Below, piece by piece: positions 36,253 to 46,130 of a stretch of 64,000 nt of DNA. Within the stretch, counting starts at the first letter, position 1; each line of letters begins with the position of its first letter. The notes beneath the pieces were generated by a model, which was not told where the DNA came from, did not search any database, and worked only from the letters and a program-made list of their open reading frames with translations. Source of the DNA: Ramlibacter lithotrophicus (GTDB lineage: Bacteria; Pseudomonadota; Gammaproteobacteria; Burkholderiales; Burkholderiaceae_C); assembly GCF_012184415.1 (NCBI RefSeq), contig NZ_VTOX01000003.1, positions 473,682-537,681 on the forward strand, given 5' to 3'. Position numbers and translations under genes: made by a program.

Positions 36253-37508
36253 AGCCGGATCGCCTCGGCCGGGTCCATCCGTGCGGCGCGCCGGGCCGGG
36301 AAAATCGCGGCCAGCACGCCGGACACCGTCGCCAGCAGCGCGACCTGCAAGGCCGTGGCGGGCGGCAGGCTGATCGAAAACAGCGGCAGCCCGTCGGAGC
36401 CGCGCACGAAGTGGGTGAAGACCCAGATCATGACGACCGCCAGCAGGACGCCGATCAGCGAACCCAGCGCGCCGAGCACGGCGCCTTGCACCAGGAAGAC
36501 ACGCACGATCTGCGACCGCGTGGCGCCCATCGCCCGCAGGATGCCGATCTCGCGCCGCTTCTGCACCACCGACACCACCAGCACGCTGGCGATCCCCAGC
36601 ACGACGACCACCAGCACCACGGCGCGGATCAGGGTCGTGCTGACCGACTGCGCGTTGAGCGCCGATACCAGTTGCGCATTGGCCTGCTGCCAGGACTCGA
36701 CGTCGTACGGCAACTGCCGCTGCAGGTCGCGCGCCAGTGCGTCGGCCGTCCAGACGTCGTGCACCGTGAGGTCGATGCTGGTCGCGCCGCCGGGCAGCCC
36801 GAGCAGGTTCTGCGCCAGGCGCAGCGGCACGATCACGGTGCGCCGGTTCAGGTCGCGCACGCCGAGGTCCACCAGCGCGGTGATCCGCACCGGCTCGGCG
36901 ATGCTGCCGGTGAGCACCGTCACCCGATCGCCAGGCCGCACGCCCAGGTCGGCGGCGAGCTCGCGGCCGACGACCGCGTCCCCCGGCGCGAGCCGCGCCT
37001 GCCCGGCGACCACCTTGCTGCGCAGGCTGACGATGCGGTCGTAGCGGTCCAGGTCCACGCCCAGCAGCGCGATCGCCTGCGTCGCCTCGCCGCGCAGCGC
37101 CAGGCCGCTGCCCGACACCATCGGCGAGACCGCCGCGATGCCGTCGCGCCGCTCCAGCAGCGGCACCAGCGCCTGCCAGTTCGCGATCGAGCGCGGCCGC
37201 TGCTCGCGCGCCTGGACTTCGGACATCACCCTGGTGTCCGCCGCCGGCGGCCGCGCCGGCAGCACCACGTCCTCCGGCGCCCGCACGGTGACGTGCGCCT
37301 GGGCGCCCAGCGTCTTGGTCAAGGTGTTGCCCTGCAGGCCGTTGATCAGCGCGGTGATGTAGGCGATCACGGCCACGCCCGCCGCGACGCCGACGATGAT
37401 CAGGAGGGTCTGCATGCGGCCTTCGCGCAGGAACCTGAGCGCGACGCGGCGCTCGAAACCGAGCCAGCCGCCAAGGAGCGGCGGACGCTCAGCGGCCGAG
37501 GTTGCCAA
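36249..37508 (-). CDS. ABC transporter permease, FtsX/MacB type
   Basis: A 419-residue membrane protein with one N-terminal membrane segment ([20 protein letters not shown]), a large periplasmic MacB_PCD domain (about 55-275) and three C-terminal segments with the FtsX motif [20 protein letters not shown]. The TTG at 37508 is the likely start; it overlaps the adaptor gene by 20 nt. MacB-like permeases use mechanotransmission to drive outward transport from the periplasm. Substrate unknown. Confidence 0.88.
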
Positions 37509-38766
37509 GCATCGACCCCATGTCGTCGCGCGCGCCGCCGCCCGCGCGATCCTGGCCCGGCTCCCAGGGGACGACGGCGGGCCGCACCTTCTCGCCGGGC
37601 GCCAGGATGCCCCGGCGCAGCACGCGGTCGCCGGCGGCCAGGCCCTCGGTCACTTCGGCAGCATCGAGGGTGCGCAGCCCCAGCCGCACCCGGCGCTCCT
37701 GCGCGCGCCCGTCGGCCAGGACCAGCACGCTCTCGGCGCCATCGCTCCCAGTCGCGCGCAACGCGCTGAGCGGCACGACCAGCGCGCGCTCGCGCCGGCC
37801 GGTTTCGACGTCGACCGACAGCGTCATGTCCTCGCGCAGGAACGCGGGCGCCTCGCGCTGCAGCGCCAGCTTCACCTCGACGGCGCCGCGCTGCGCATCG
37901 ACGGCCGGTGCGATGGAAAGCACGCGTGCCGGGAACGGCTGTCCGGGGAATGCATCGGCCACCACCAATGCCGGCTGCCCGACCTGCAACTGGTCGAGGA
38001 AACGCTCGTCCACCGGCGCCACGAGCTGGGTCGGGCCCTCCAGCGCGAGACTCAGCAGCGCCTTGCCGGGCTGCACGATCTGGCCCGGCTCCACCTGCCG
38101 CGCCAGCACCCGCGCAGCCGCAGGCGCCAGCACGTCGGCCTGCGCCAGCCGCACTCGCGCCGCCTGCGTGGCCGCCTGCGCCAGGGCGAGCTGGGCCTGG
38201 GCCTGCGCGACGTCGGTGCCGCCGTCGGCGCCGGCCTGCACCTGGGCGCGCGCGCTCGCCTGCTGCGCCTGCGCCACCTCGACGGCGCGGCGCGCTTCGT
38301 CGACGCGCGATTCGCTGACGAAGCCCTTGGCCACCAGTTGCTGTTGCCGCTCCAGCTCGGCCCGGGCGGCCCGCAGGGTGGCCTCGGCCTGGTCCAGGGC
38401 CGCGCGGCTGGCGGAGCGGCCGGTGCTGCGCAGGCCGGCAAGCCGAGCCCGCGCCTGGCGCTCGCTGGCCGCGGCTTGCGCCACGGCCGCGCGCAATTCA
38501 TCGGATTCCAGCCGCACCAGCTTCTGCCCCTGCCGCACCCGCGCGCCTTCGTCGACCAGCACCTGCGCCACCCGGCCGGTGATGGTGCTGCCGACGTCCA
38601 CCCGCGACAACGTCGCCACGCGCGCGGAGAACCGCAGCGTGCGCAGCAGCGGCCGCGGCTGCACCTCGACGACGTCGGCCGGCACGCCGCGCGTGGTGAA
38701 GGCGACATAGGCCAGCCCCATCAGCACGGCGAGTGCGGCGATGATCCAGAACCAGCGGTGCTTCAT
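37489..38766 (-). CDS. Periplasmic adaptor subunit (MacA/HlyD-like)
   Basis: A 425-residue membrane fusion protein. An N-terminal membrane anchor (WFWIIAALAVLMGLAYVAF) is followed by a lipoyl half (VGSTITGRVAQVLVDEGARV), a long Ala/Gln-rich coiled-coil hairpin (about 105-230), the second lipoyl half (LRARVLAPAAARVL-like) and beta-barrel domains. It would link the FtsX-type permease to an outer-membrane channel that is not encoded here. First gene of the three-gene operon, followed by overlapping permease and ATPase. Confidence 0.88.
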   Translation of the reverse strand: MKHRWFWIIAALAVLMGLAYVAFTTRGVPADVVEVQPRPLLRTLRFSARVATLSRVDVGSTITGRVAQVLVDEGARVRQGQKLVRLESDELRAAVAQAAASERQARARLAGLRSTGRSASRAALDQAEATLRAARAELERQQQLVAKGFVSESRVDEARRAVEVAQAQQASARAQVQAGADGGTDVAQAQAQLALAQAATQAARVRLAQADVLAPAAARVLARQVEPGQIVQPGKALLSLALEGPTQLVAPVDERFLDQLQVGQPALVVADAFPGQPFPARVLSIAPAVDAQRGAVEVKLALQREAPAFLREDMTLSVDVETGRRERALVVPLSALRATGSDGAESVLVLADGRAQERRVRLGLRTLDAAEVTEGLAAGDRVLRRGILAPGEKVRPAVVPWEPGQDRAGGGARDDMGSMLGNLGR

Positions 38767-38780
38767 GGGGTGCGGACCGG

Positions 38781-39839
38781 CTAGCCTTCGAACAGGCCGC
38801 CGTTCGCCTGCGGCGGCGTCACGCCCAGGTGACGGAAGGCCGCCAGCGTGGCGATGCGCCCGCGCGGCGTGCGCTGCAGGTAGCCTTGCTGGATCAGGTA
38901 GGGCTCGATCACGTCCTCGATCGTGCCGGCTTCCTCGCCGATGCTGGCCGCGATGTTGTCCAGGCCGACCGGGCCGCCGTCGAAGCGGTGGATCACCGCT
39001 TCGAGCAACTTGCGGTCCATCACGTCGAAGCCCTGCGGGTCGACGTCGAGCATCGCCAGCGCCAGCCGCGCGATCTCCTGCGAGATGTGCCCGCTGCCCT
39101 TGACGTCGGCGTAGTCGCGCACCCGGCGCAGCAGCCGGTTGGCAATGCGTGGCGTGCCGCGCGAGCGCTTCGCGATCTCCATGCCGCCGGCCTCGTCCAT
39201 CGGCGCCTTCAGCAGGCCGGCACTGCGCGTCACGATGCGGGAGAGTTCCTCGGCCGTGTAGAACTCCAACCGCGCGACGATGCCGAAGCGATCCCGCAGC
39301 GGGTTCGTCAGCATGCCGGCGCGCGTCGTGGCACCGACCAGCGTGAACGGCTGCAGTTCCAGCTTGATCGAGCGGGCGGCCGGGCCCTCGCCGATCATGA
39401 TGTCGATCTGGTAGTCCTCCAGCGCCGGGTACAGGATTTCCTCGACCACCGGCGACAACCGGTGGATCTCGTCGATGAACAGCACGTCGTTCTTCTCGAG
39501 GCCGGTCAGCAGCGCGGCCAGGTCCTTGGGCTTTTCCAGCACCGGGCCCGAGGTCTGGCGCAGATTCACGCCGAGCTCGTGGGCGATGATGTGCGAGAGC
39601 GTCGTCTTGCCCAGGCCCGGGGGCCCGAACAGCAGCACGTGGTCCAGCGCCTCGCCGCGCTTGCGGGCCGCGCCGATGAAGATCTCCAGCTGTTCGCGGA
39701 TGCGCGCCTGGCCGACGTACTCATCGAGCAGCTTGGGCCGCAGCGCCTTCTCGATCGCCTCTTCCTGCGGCGAGGCCGGCGCCGCGGAAACGACGCGGCG
39801 CGGCGGCGGGATCTCGAAATCGTCGGTGGTGATGGTCAC
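38781..39839 (-). CDS. ruvB: Holliday junction DNA helicase RuvB
   Basis: A 352-residue AAA+ ATPase motor for branch migration with RuvA. Walker [14 protein letters not shown], Walker B DEIHRL and sensor [18 protein letters not shown] are all present, and a winged-helix domain ends the protein. It starts with GTG at 39839, 10 nt after ruvA, in the usual ruvA-ruvB order. Confidence 0.97.
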   Translation of the reverse strand: MTITTDDFEIPPPRRVVSAAPASPQEEAIEKALRPKLLDEYVGQARIREQLEIFIGAARKRGEALDHVLLFGPPGLGKTTLSHIIAHELGVNLRQTSGPVLEKPKDLAALLTGLEKNDVLFIDEIHRLSPVVEEILYPALEDYQIDIMIGEGPAARSIKLELQPFTLVGATTRAGMLTNPLRDRFGIVARLEFYTAEELSRIVTRSAGLLKAPMDEAGGMEIAKRSRGTPRIANRLLRRVRDYADVKGSGHISQEIARLALAMLDVDPQGFDVMDRKLLEAVIHRFDGGPVGLDNIAASIGEEAGTIEDVIEPYLIQQGYLQRTPRGRIATLAAFRHLGVTPPQANGGLFEG

Positions 39840-39849
39840 AGCTGCCCGC

Positions 39850-40425
39850 TCACTTGGCCAGCGCCTTCAGGGCGAGCCGGATGCCCTCGGCGACGCCGAC
39901 GTCCTTGGGCAGCGATTTGAGCGCGGCCGCCGCTTCCTTGTCGCTGTAGCCCAGCGCCACCAGCGCCTGCACGATGTCGGCGCCTTCATCGGTGCGGGGC
40001 GCGGCACCCGGCAGGCCGAGGTCGGCGCCCAGCTTGCCCTTGAGTTCCAGCAGCAGGCGCTCGGCGGTCTTCTTGCCGATGCCCGGCACCTTCACCAGCC
40101 GTCCCGAGTCCTGCGCGGTGATGGCCTGCGCGATGTCGCCAACGCTCATGCCCGAGAGCACCGACAGCGCGGTGCGCGGGCCGACCCCGGCGATCTTGAT
40201 CAGCTGGCGGAAGGTGTCGCGCTCGCCGGGCGACGCGAAGCCGTAAAGGATCTGCGCGTCCTCGCGCACGACGAAGTGCGTCAGCAGCGTCACGCGCTCG
40301 CCGACGCCGGGCAGGTTGTAGAAAGTGCTCATCGGCACGTCGACCTCGTACCCGACGCCGTTGCAGTCCACCAGCACCTGCGGCGGGTTCTTGTCGCCCA
40401 GCGTTCCCGTCAATTTGCCTATCAT
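39850..40425 (-). CDS. ruvA: Holliday junction DNA helicase subunit RuvA
   Basis: A 191-residue protein with the three RuvA domains: OB fold with MIGKLTGTL and [16 protein letters not shown], a helix-hairpin-helix domain ([15 protein letters not shown] and [17 protein letters not shown]), and a C-terminal UBA-like domain that contacts RuvB ([18 protein letters not shown]). First gene of ruvAB, divergent from ybeZ with a 48-bp spacer. ruvC is not in the window. Confidence 0.97.
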   Translation of the reverse strand: MIGKLTGTLGDKNPPQVLVDCNGVGYEVDVPMSTFYNLPGVGERVTLLTHFVVREDAQILYGFASPGERDTFRQLIKIAGVGPRTALSVLSGMSVGDIAQAITAQDSGRLVKVPGIGKKTAERLLLELKGKLGADLGLPGAAPRTDEGADIVQALVALGYSDKEAAAALKSLPKDVGVAEGIRLALKALAK

Positions 40426-40473
40426 GGGGTCCCCGGCCCCTCGGGCCGTATCGGTTGTCCCGGGATTATCGAC

Positions 40474-41421
40474 TTGATTCTCAAACACACCTTCCCCTCG
40501 GCCAGCAACACGCGCCTGGCGCACCTGTGCGGCCCGACCGACGAACACCTGAGGACGATCGAGCTGGCGCTGCAGGTCACCATCGGCCACCGCAACGAGC
40601 ACTTCAGGGTCGAGGGCCCCAAGGCCCAGGCGCAGCGGGCGCTGGAGGTGCTGCAGGCGCTGTACGAGATGGCCGGACGGCCGATCGCCCCCGACAAGGT
40701 GCAACTGATGGTCGCCGCCGAATCGGGGCTGGGCGAGGACGAGGCCGGCGCGCAGGTGCTGCACACGCGGCGCACCGACCTGAAGGCGCGCACGCCCAAC
40801 CAGAGCGTGTACCTGGACAACATCGCCAACCACGACATCACCTTCGGCATCGGTCCGGCCGGCACCGGCAAGACCTACCTGGCGGTGGCCTGCGCCGTCG
40901 ACGCGCTGGAGCGCAGCCAGGTCCAGCGGATCGTGCTGACGCGGCCGGCCGTCGAGGCCGGCGAAAAGCTCGGTTTCCTGCCTGGCGACCTCACCCAGAA
41001 GGTGGACCCGTACCTGCGGCCCTTGTACGACGCCTTGTACGACCTGATGGGGTTCGACAAGGTGGCCAAGGCCTTCGAGCGCAACGCGCTGGAGATCGCG
41101 CCGCTGGCTTTCATGCGGGGCCGCACGCTGAACAACGCGTTCGTGATCCTGGACGAGGCGCAGAACACGACGCCCGAGCAGATGAAGATGTTCCTCACCC
41201 GCATCGGCTTCGGCTCGAAGGCCGTGGTGACCGGCGACATCAGCCAGATCGACCTGCCCAAGGGCAACCTCTCGGGACTGGTGGAAGCCGAGCGCATCCT
41301 GCGGCGCGTGAAGGGCATCGCCCACACCCATTTCACCAGCGCCGACGTGGTGCGGCACCCCCTGGTGGCGCGCATCGTCGACGCCTACGACGCGGCGCGC
41401 AAGAGCCCGAATGCCAAGTAG
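40474..41421 (+). CDS. ybeZ: PhoH-like ATPase YbeZ
   Basis: A 315-residue PhoH-family P-loop ATPase. The N-terminal domain contains [17 protein letters not shown]; the ATPase motifs are [13 protein letters not shown], the DEAQNTT Walker B, and [14 protein letters not shown]. The start is TTG 40474 (LILKHTF), as ATG is absent until far downstream. Overlaps ybeY by 11 nt. YbeZ interacts with the rRNA endonuclease YbeY in ribosome quality control in E. coli. Confidence 0.93.
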   Translation: MILKHTFPSASNTRLAHLCGPTDEHLRTIELALQVTIGHRNEHFRVEGPKAQAQRALEVLQALYEMAGRPIAPDKVQLMVAAESGLGEDEAGAQVLHTRRTDLKARTPNQSVYLDNIANHDITFGIGPAGTGKTYLAVACAVDALERSQVQRIVLTRPAVEAGEKLGFLPGDLTQKVDPYLRPLYDALYDLMGFDKVAKAFERNALEIAPLAFMRGRTLNNAFVILDEAQNTTPEQMKMFLTRIGFGSKAVVTGDISQIDLPKGNLSGLVEAERILRRVKGIAHTHFTSADVVRHPLVARIVDAYDAARKSPNAK

Positions 41422-41902
41422 GCCCGGCGTCGCGCGAGCCACGGCCGCGGCCACCCCGCCGCCGCTGGAGCTGTCCCTGCAATTCGCCCGCTTCCCCGGC
41501 GCCGCCGCCCATCGGGCCGCCTTGCCGGCCGCGCGCGTGCGGCGCTGGATCGCCTTCGCGCTGGCGCGGCCCGCGGAACTGTCGGTGCGCGTCGTCGGCG
41601 AGGAAGAAGGGCGGGCGCTGAACCTGCAGTACCGGGGCAAGGATTACGCCACCAACGTGCTGACGTTCGACTACGGCCTGGAGCCGGTGGTGATGGCCGA
41701 CCTGGTGCTGTGCGCGCCGGTGGTCGAGCGGGAAGCCAAGGAGCAAGGCAAGACCTTGCAGGCGCACTACGCGCACTTGCTGGTGCACGGCGCGCTGCAT
41801 GCGCAGGGCTGGGACCACGAGACGAACGAGCGCGACGCGCTGGCAATGGAGGCGGCGGAAATCCTGCTGCTGGGGGCGCTGGGGTTTGCGAATCCGTACT
41901 GA
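41411..41902 (+). CDS. ybeY: Endoribonuclease YbeY
   Basis: A 163-residue zinc metalloprotein needed for 16S rRNA 3' maturation. The metal-binding motif [12 protein letters not shown] has all three histidines, and [16 protein letters not shown] is the usual substrate loop. Coupled to ybeZ by an 11-nt overlap. The stop is at 41900-41902, before an inverted-repeat element that separates it from the convergent dtd. Confidence 0.96.
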   Translation: MPSRPGVARATAAATPPPLELSLQFARFPGAAAHRAALPAARVRRWIAFALARPAELSVRVVGEEEGRALNLQYRGKDYATNVLTFDYGLEPVVMADLVLCAPVVEREAKEQGKTLQAHYAHLLVHGALHAQGWDHETNERDALAMEAAEILLLGALGFANPY

Positions 41903-41917
41903 CAACCCAACAACCGA

Positions 41918-42014
41918 ACGCAGAAGCCGCAAAAGAGTCGCAAAAGCCGCAAAGAATTCAGATTTGAATGCTGTCTTTTCTGCGGCTTCTGCGTAGCCTT
42001 CGCGGCTTCTGCGT
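41918..42014. repeat. Palindromic array of CGCARAAG-type units
   Basis: ACGCAGAAGCCGCAAAAGA (41918-41936) faces TCTTTTCTGCGGCTTCTGCGT (41974-41994) with a 2-nt difference. A further unit GCGGCTTCTGCGT lies at 42002-42014, and CGCAAAAGCCGCAAAG at 41940-41955. The units repeat CGCA(A/G)AAG every 9-11 nt on both sides of an A/T-rich centre. It lies between convergent ybeY and dtd and may act as a bidirectional terminator or as a dispersed repeat of the Comamonadaceae genome. Confidence 0.6.
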
Positions 42015-42046
42015 CCGGCTGTCCGCTCCCGCTCCCGCTCCCGGCT

Positions 42047-42483
<437 letters not shown>

Positions 42484-42487
<4 letters not shown>

Positions 42488-43395
42488 AACATGTCCTCCT
42501 GGTCCTGGGTATGCGCCTCGACGTCGCTGGGCAGCAGCTGGATCGTCGCGCGCAGGCCGGGCACGGCGCTCATGAGCGCCTGCTCAACGGCGGCGCGCAC
42601 CGCGGCCGCCCGTCCCAGCGTCCAGCTCGCCGGCATGTGCATGTGCAGGTCGACGAAGCGGCGCTGGCCGGAGCGGCGCGTGGAGATATGGTCGAAGCGG
42701 ATCGTGTGGTGCTCGAACTCGCGCAGCGTCTTCTCGATGTCGGCCATCACGTCCGGCTCCACCGCGTTGTCCATGAGGCCCTGCGAGGACTTCCACACCA
42801 GCGAAGCGCCCTCGCGCAGGATGTTCAGCGCCACGCCGATCGCCACCGCGGGATCGAGCCAGTTCCAGCCGGTGAGCGCGACGAGGCCGACGCCGGCCAC
42901 GACGCCAGCCGAGGTCCACACGTCGGTCAGCAGGTGCCTGGCGTCGCCCTCCAGCGCGATGGACCGGTGATGGCGCGATGATTTCAGCATCGCCCAGGCC
43001 AGTGCGCCATTGAACGCGGAGGCGACCACCGACAGCGCCAGGCCCCAACCGAGCTGCTCCAGCGGCTGCGGCGCCAGCAGGCGCTGCACGGCGGCCCAGA
43101 TGATCGCGCCGGCGGCCACGATGATCGCCAGCCCCTCGAACGCGGACGAGAAATACTCCGCCTTGTGATGGCCGTAGGGATGGTCCTCGTCGGCCGGCCG
43201 CAGGGCGATCTTCACCATCAGCAGAGCGAACACGGCGCTGGCCAAGTTGACCAGCGACTCCATCGCGTCGGAGAGCAGGCCCACCGAACCGGTGATCCAC
43301 CATGCCAGCGTCTTCAGTGCGATGGTGAGCAGCGCGACCCCGATCGAGACCCGCAGCAGCAGCGACGGAGACAGTTCTTTCACGGCGAGGCCCAT
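42484..43395 (-). CDS. Cation diffusion facilitator transporter
   Basis: A 303-residue CDF-family protein with six membrane segments. Metal-site motifs [15 protein letters not shown] and the [13 protein letters not shown] segment of helix 5 each carry Asp or His residues used for metal/H+ exchange. The C-terminal cytosolic domain (about 210-300) shows [15 protein letters not shown] and DLHMHMP. It is FieF/CzcD-like and could export Fe, Zn or Mn, but the metal is unknown. Coupled to dtd by a 4-nt overlap. Confidence 0.9.
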
Positions 43396-43447
43396 GGCTC
43401 GATTGTGCTGCAAGCGCCGTGGCGCCCTGCGTGCAAGAATCCGCGCC

Positions 43448-44902
43448 ATGCCGCGCCCCAGTCTTCGCCACATCGCCGCCGCCGCCGCGTGGCTGGCCCT
43501 GGCGGTGCTCGGCTGCGTGGCGCTGGCGCGCGGCGAACTGGCCCGCCTGCGCGAGGCGTTCGAGACCGACGCGCGCATCGTGCACCGCCTGCTGAGCCAG
43601 CGCGCCGTGCAGCACGACGCCGTGCTGGCGACGCTGGCGCTGCTGCAGCCCGCGGACGGCGCCGGGCGGCCCGAGCAGCGTCTCGCGTCGGTGTACCCGC
43701 AGATCCTCGGCATCGAGCGCCGAGCGGCGGGCGCGGCCTGGTCCAACCCCCGGCTGGCGGCGGCCGAGGCGCAGTCCCGCTCGCGGCGGCTGCCGGTGCT
43801 GGCCGGTGCCGAGCTCGCCGCCTCGCGCTACCAGCTGGTGCTGGCCGCCGAGCCGGCCAGCTTTGCCCTGAACATGGACCTGCGGGCGGCCGTGCCCTGG
43901 GCGGAATGGCCGATGGCCGTCGACCGCAGCCCGGTGCGCGTGACGCTCGAATACGCCGGTCAGCAGTTCCTGGTGCAATCCGGCCGCATAGCCGACGGCG
44001 GCTGGCGCTTCGATTTCCGCAAGCAGCTGGCCACCGACAGCCAGCCGTTCGACGTGGTCGCGGCTCGGCAGGTCGGCTGGTCCGAGCTGCCGTGGGTCTG
44101 GATGGCCGCCTGGTGCCTGGCGGTCACGCTCGCCGCCGCCGCCGTGCTGGCCCTGTCGCGCGCGCGCGGCGCCCGGCAGCGCGCCGAGGAACTGGTGCGG
44201 CTCGGGCGCGTCGGCCGGCTCAATGCGCTGGGCGAACTCGCCGCCGGCATGGCCCATGAACTGAACCAGCCGCTCACGGCGGTGCTGGCCAACAACCAGG
44301 CGGCCAGCCGGCTGCTGCAGCAGGACCCGCCGGATCTCGCGACGGCACGCACGGCGATCGAGCAGGCGGTGCAACAGAGCCGCCGGGCGACCGAGGTGAT
44401 CGGGCGGCTGCGCCGAGCCGTGGAGCGGCCCGGCGTGGCCGGCCAGATGCAGCCCGTGCCGCTGCAGGACGCGATGCGCAACGTGCTGTACCTGCTGGAG
44501 CCGGAGTTCAAGCGCTGCCAGCTGGCGCCCCGGCTGCAGGCGGACGCCGCCGCCGTCGTGATGGCCGAACCGGTGGCGCTGGAACAGATCATCTACAACC
44601 TCGTCACCAATGCGCTGCAGTCGCTGGAACAGGTGCCGGCGGGACAGCGCGAACTCACCGTGGAACTGGCGCGCCGTGCCGACATGGGGGTGCTGACCCT
44701 CACCGACAGCGGCGCCGGCATCGCCGCCGAGGCGTTGCCGCGCGTGTTCGAACCCTTCTTCAGCACCCGCGCCAATGGGCTGGGCCTGGGCCTGAGCCTG
44801 TGCGAAACGCTGGCGCAAGGCATGGGCGGCGCGCTCGCGGCCGAACGGCGCGAGCCGCGCGGCGCCCGCTTCCGGCTGTCCCTGCCGCTGGCGCCGGCAT
44901 GA
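43448..44902 (+). CDS. Sensor histidine kinase, two membrane segments
   Basis: A 484-residue kinase. Membrane segments lie at about 7-28 and 215-236, enclosing a periplasmic sensor domain of about 190 residues with no recognised fold. HisKA follows with His270 in GMAHELNQPL, then HATPase_c with the N-box NLVTNALQSLEQ, DSGAGIA and GLGLGLSLCETLAQGMGG. It resembles DctB-type kinases. The stop overlaps the regulator start by 4 nt (ATGA). An HbpS-like protein encoded downstream could be its extracellular partner. Confidence 0.9.
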   Translation: MPRPSLRHIAAAAAWLALAVLGCVALARGELARLREAFETDARIVHRLLSQRAVQHDAVLATLALLQPADGAGRPEQRLASVYPQILGIERRAAGAAWSNPRLAAAEAQSRSRRLPVLAGAELAASRYQLVLAAEPASFALNMDLRAAVPWAEWPMAVDRSPVRVTLEYAGQQFLVQSGRIADGGWRFDFRKQLATDSQPFDVVAARQVGWSELPWVWMAAWCLAVTLAAAAVLALSRARGARQRAEELVRLGRVGRLNALGELAAGMAHELNQPLTAVLANNQAASRLLQQDPPDLATARTAIEQAVQQSRRATEVIGRLRRAVERPGVAGQMQPVPLQDAMRNVLYLLEPEFKRCQLAPRLQADAAAVVMAEPVALEQIIYNLVTNALQSLEQVPAGQRELTVELARRADMGVLTLTDSGAGIAAEALPRVFEPFFSTRANGLGLGLSLCETLAQGMGGALAAERREPRGARFRLSLPLAPA

Positions 44903-45528
44903 ACCAGCCGTTGTCGCCGCTGGTGCACCTGGTCGACGACGACGAGGCCGTGCGCAGCAGCCTCGCCTTGCTGATCGCCACGATCGGGCTGCGGGTGCAG
45001 CCCTGGGCCGATCCGCAGGCGTTCCTGGCCGGCTTCGACCGGCAGGCGATCGGTGCCATCGTGCTGGACCTGCGCATGCCGGGCATCGGCGGACTCGCGG
45101 CGCTGGAGACCCTCGCTGCCCAAGGAGTGGACCAGCCCGTGATCATGCTCACCGGCCATGGCACCGTCGACCTGTGCCGGCGCGCATTCAAGGCCGGCGC
45201 CGCGGAGTTCCTGGAGAAGCCGGTCGAGGATCAGGTCCTGCTGGAAGCCCTGCAAGGCGCCATCCGCCAGCATGTGCGGTCGCGCGAAAGGCTGGAGGCC
45301 GGACGCGAGGCACGCGAGCGCTATGCCCACCTGTCGGAGCGCGAACGCGAGGTGCTCGGGCTGATCGTCGCCGGCCTGACCAACAAGGACATCGGCCGGG
45401 CGCTGGAGCTCTCGCCCCGCACCGTGGAAACGCACCGGGCGAACCTGTTCGCCAAGCTCGGCGCCGAATCGCTGGCCCAGTTGATCCGGCAGTATGCAGC
45501 GCTGGTCGACGAGATGGACGGTCCGTAG
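44899..45528 (+). CDS. LuxR/FixJ-type response regulator
   Basis: A 209-residue regulator: receiver domain (1-120) with acidic pocket VDDDEAV, phosphoacceptor Asp57 in VLDLRMPG and conserved EKPVED lysine, then a GerE/LuxR HTH (about 145-205, LSEREREVLGLIVAGLTNKD). This is the cognate regulator of the overlapping kinase gene. A perfect 16-bp palindrome covers its stop codon and may be its own operator for the downstream genes. Confidence 0.92.
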   Translation: MNQPLSPLVHLVDDDEAVRSSLALLIATIGLRVQPWADPQAFLAGFDRQAIGAIVLDLRMPGIGGLAALETLAAQGVDQPVIMLTGHGTVDLCRRAFKAGAAEFLEKPVEDQVLLEALQGAIRQHVRSRERLEAGREARERYAHLSEREREVLGLIVAGLTNKDIGRALELSPRTVETHRANLFAKLGAESLAQLIRQYAALVDEMDGP

Positions 45529-45537
45529 TTCTACGGA
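45522..45537. promoter_or_regulatory. Perfect 16-bp palindrome at regulator stop
   Basis: TCCGTAG (45522-45528) and CTACGGA (45531-45537) are exact inverted copies around TT. The left arm overlaps the TAG stop of the response regulator. It lies 92 bp upstream of the HbpS-like start, a good distance for an activator site. Length and symmetry suit a dimeric LuxR-type regulator. Binding is inferred. Confidence 0.5.
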
Positions 45538-45594
45538 GCGGCGCGCGTAGCGGCACGAATGGTCGGGGGCGCTGCCGATTTCTACAGTCCTCCC

Positions 45595-45611
45595 ACGGTT
45601 GATCGAACCGT
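45595..45611. promoter_or_regulatory. 6-bp dyad upstream of HbpS-like gene
   Basis: ACGGTT (45595-45600) and AACCGT (45606-45611) are inverted copies around GATCG. It ends 17 bp before the HbpS-like ATG, so in the mRNA leader it could also fold as a small hairpin near the ribosome site. Confidence 0.35.
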
Positions 45612-45628
45612 GCCGCCGAGAACCCACC

Positions 45629-46126
45629 ATGAACCAGCGCTACGTCCTCACCGCCCTTTCCGCGTCCCTGGCCCTGTTCTGCGCCGCCGCCGGCGCACAG
45701 TCCATCCGCTCCGAGCGCACCATGTCGCTCGAGCTTGCCAACCAGATCGCCTCGGCCACGGTCGCGGCCTGCGCCGCGGGGGGCTATGCCGTCGCCGCCA
45801 CGGTGGTGGACCGCGCCGGCGTGGTGCGCGCCGTGCAGCGTGCCGACAATGCCGGCCCGCACACGCTGGCCTCCAGCCAGCAGAAAGCCTGGACCGCGGC
45901 GTCGGCGAAGAACACCACACTGGCGCTGATGGAAGCGGCGCAGAAGAACCCGGCCAGCGCCAACCTCGTGCACCTGCCCGGTTTCCTGCTGCTGGGCGGC
46001 GGCGTGCCGATCAAGGTCGGCAGCGACACCATCGGCGCCGTCGGCGTGGGCGGCGCGCCGTCGGGTGCGCTGGACGAACAGTGCGCCAACGCGGCGCTCG
46101 AGAAGGTCAAGGACCAGCTGAAGTGA
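45629..46126 (+). CDS. Secreted HbpS/GlcG-family haem-binding-like protein
   Basis: A 165-residue protein with a signal peptide (1-23, ending AAAGAQ) and a GlcG/HbpS (DUF336) domain: TMSLELANQIASATVAACAA, YAVAATVVDRAGVVRAVQRA and the C-terminal IGAVGVGGAPSGALDEQCA. In Streptomyces, HbpS binds haem and signals redox state to the kinase SenS. Here it is located after a kinase-regulator pair, but that kinase is not of the SenS class. The ankyrin gene follows 4 nt after its stop. Confidence 0.83.
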   Translation: MNQRYVLTALSASLALFCAAAGAQSIRSERTMSLELANQIASATVAACAAGGYAVAATVVDRAGVVRAVQRADNAGPHTLASSQQKAWTAASAKNTTLALMEAAQKNPASANLVHLPGFLLLGGGVPIKVGSDTIGAVGVGGAPSGALDEQCANAALEKVKDQLK

Positions 46127-46130
46127 CGCC

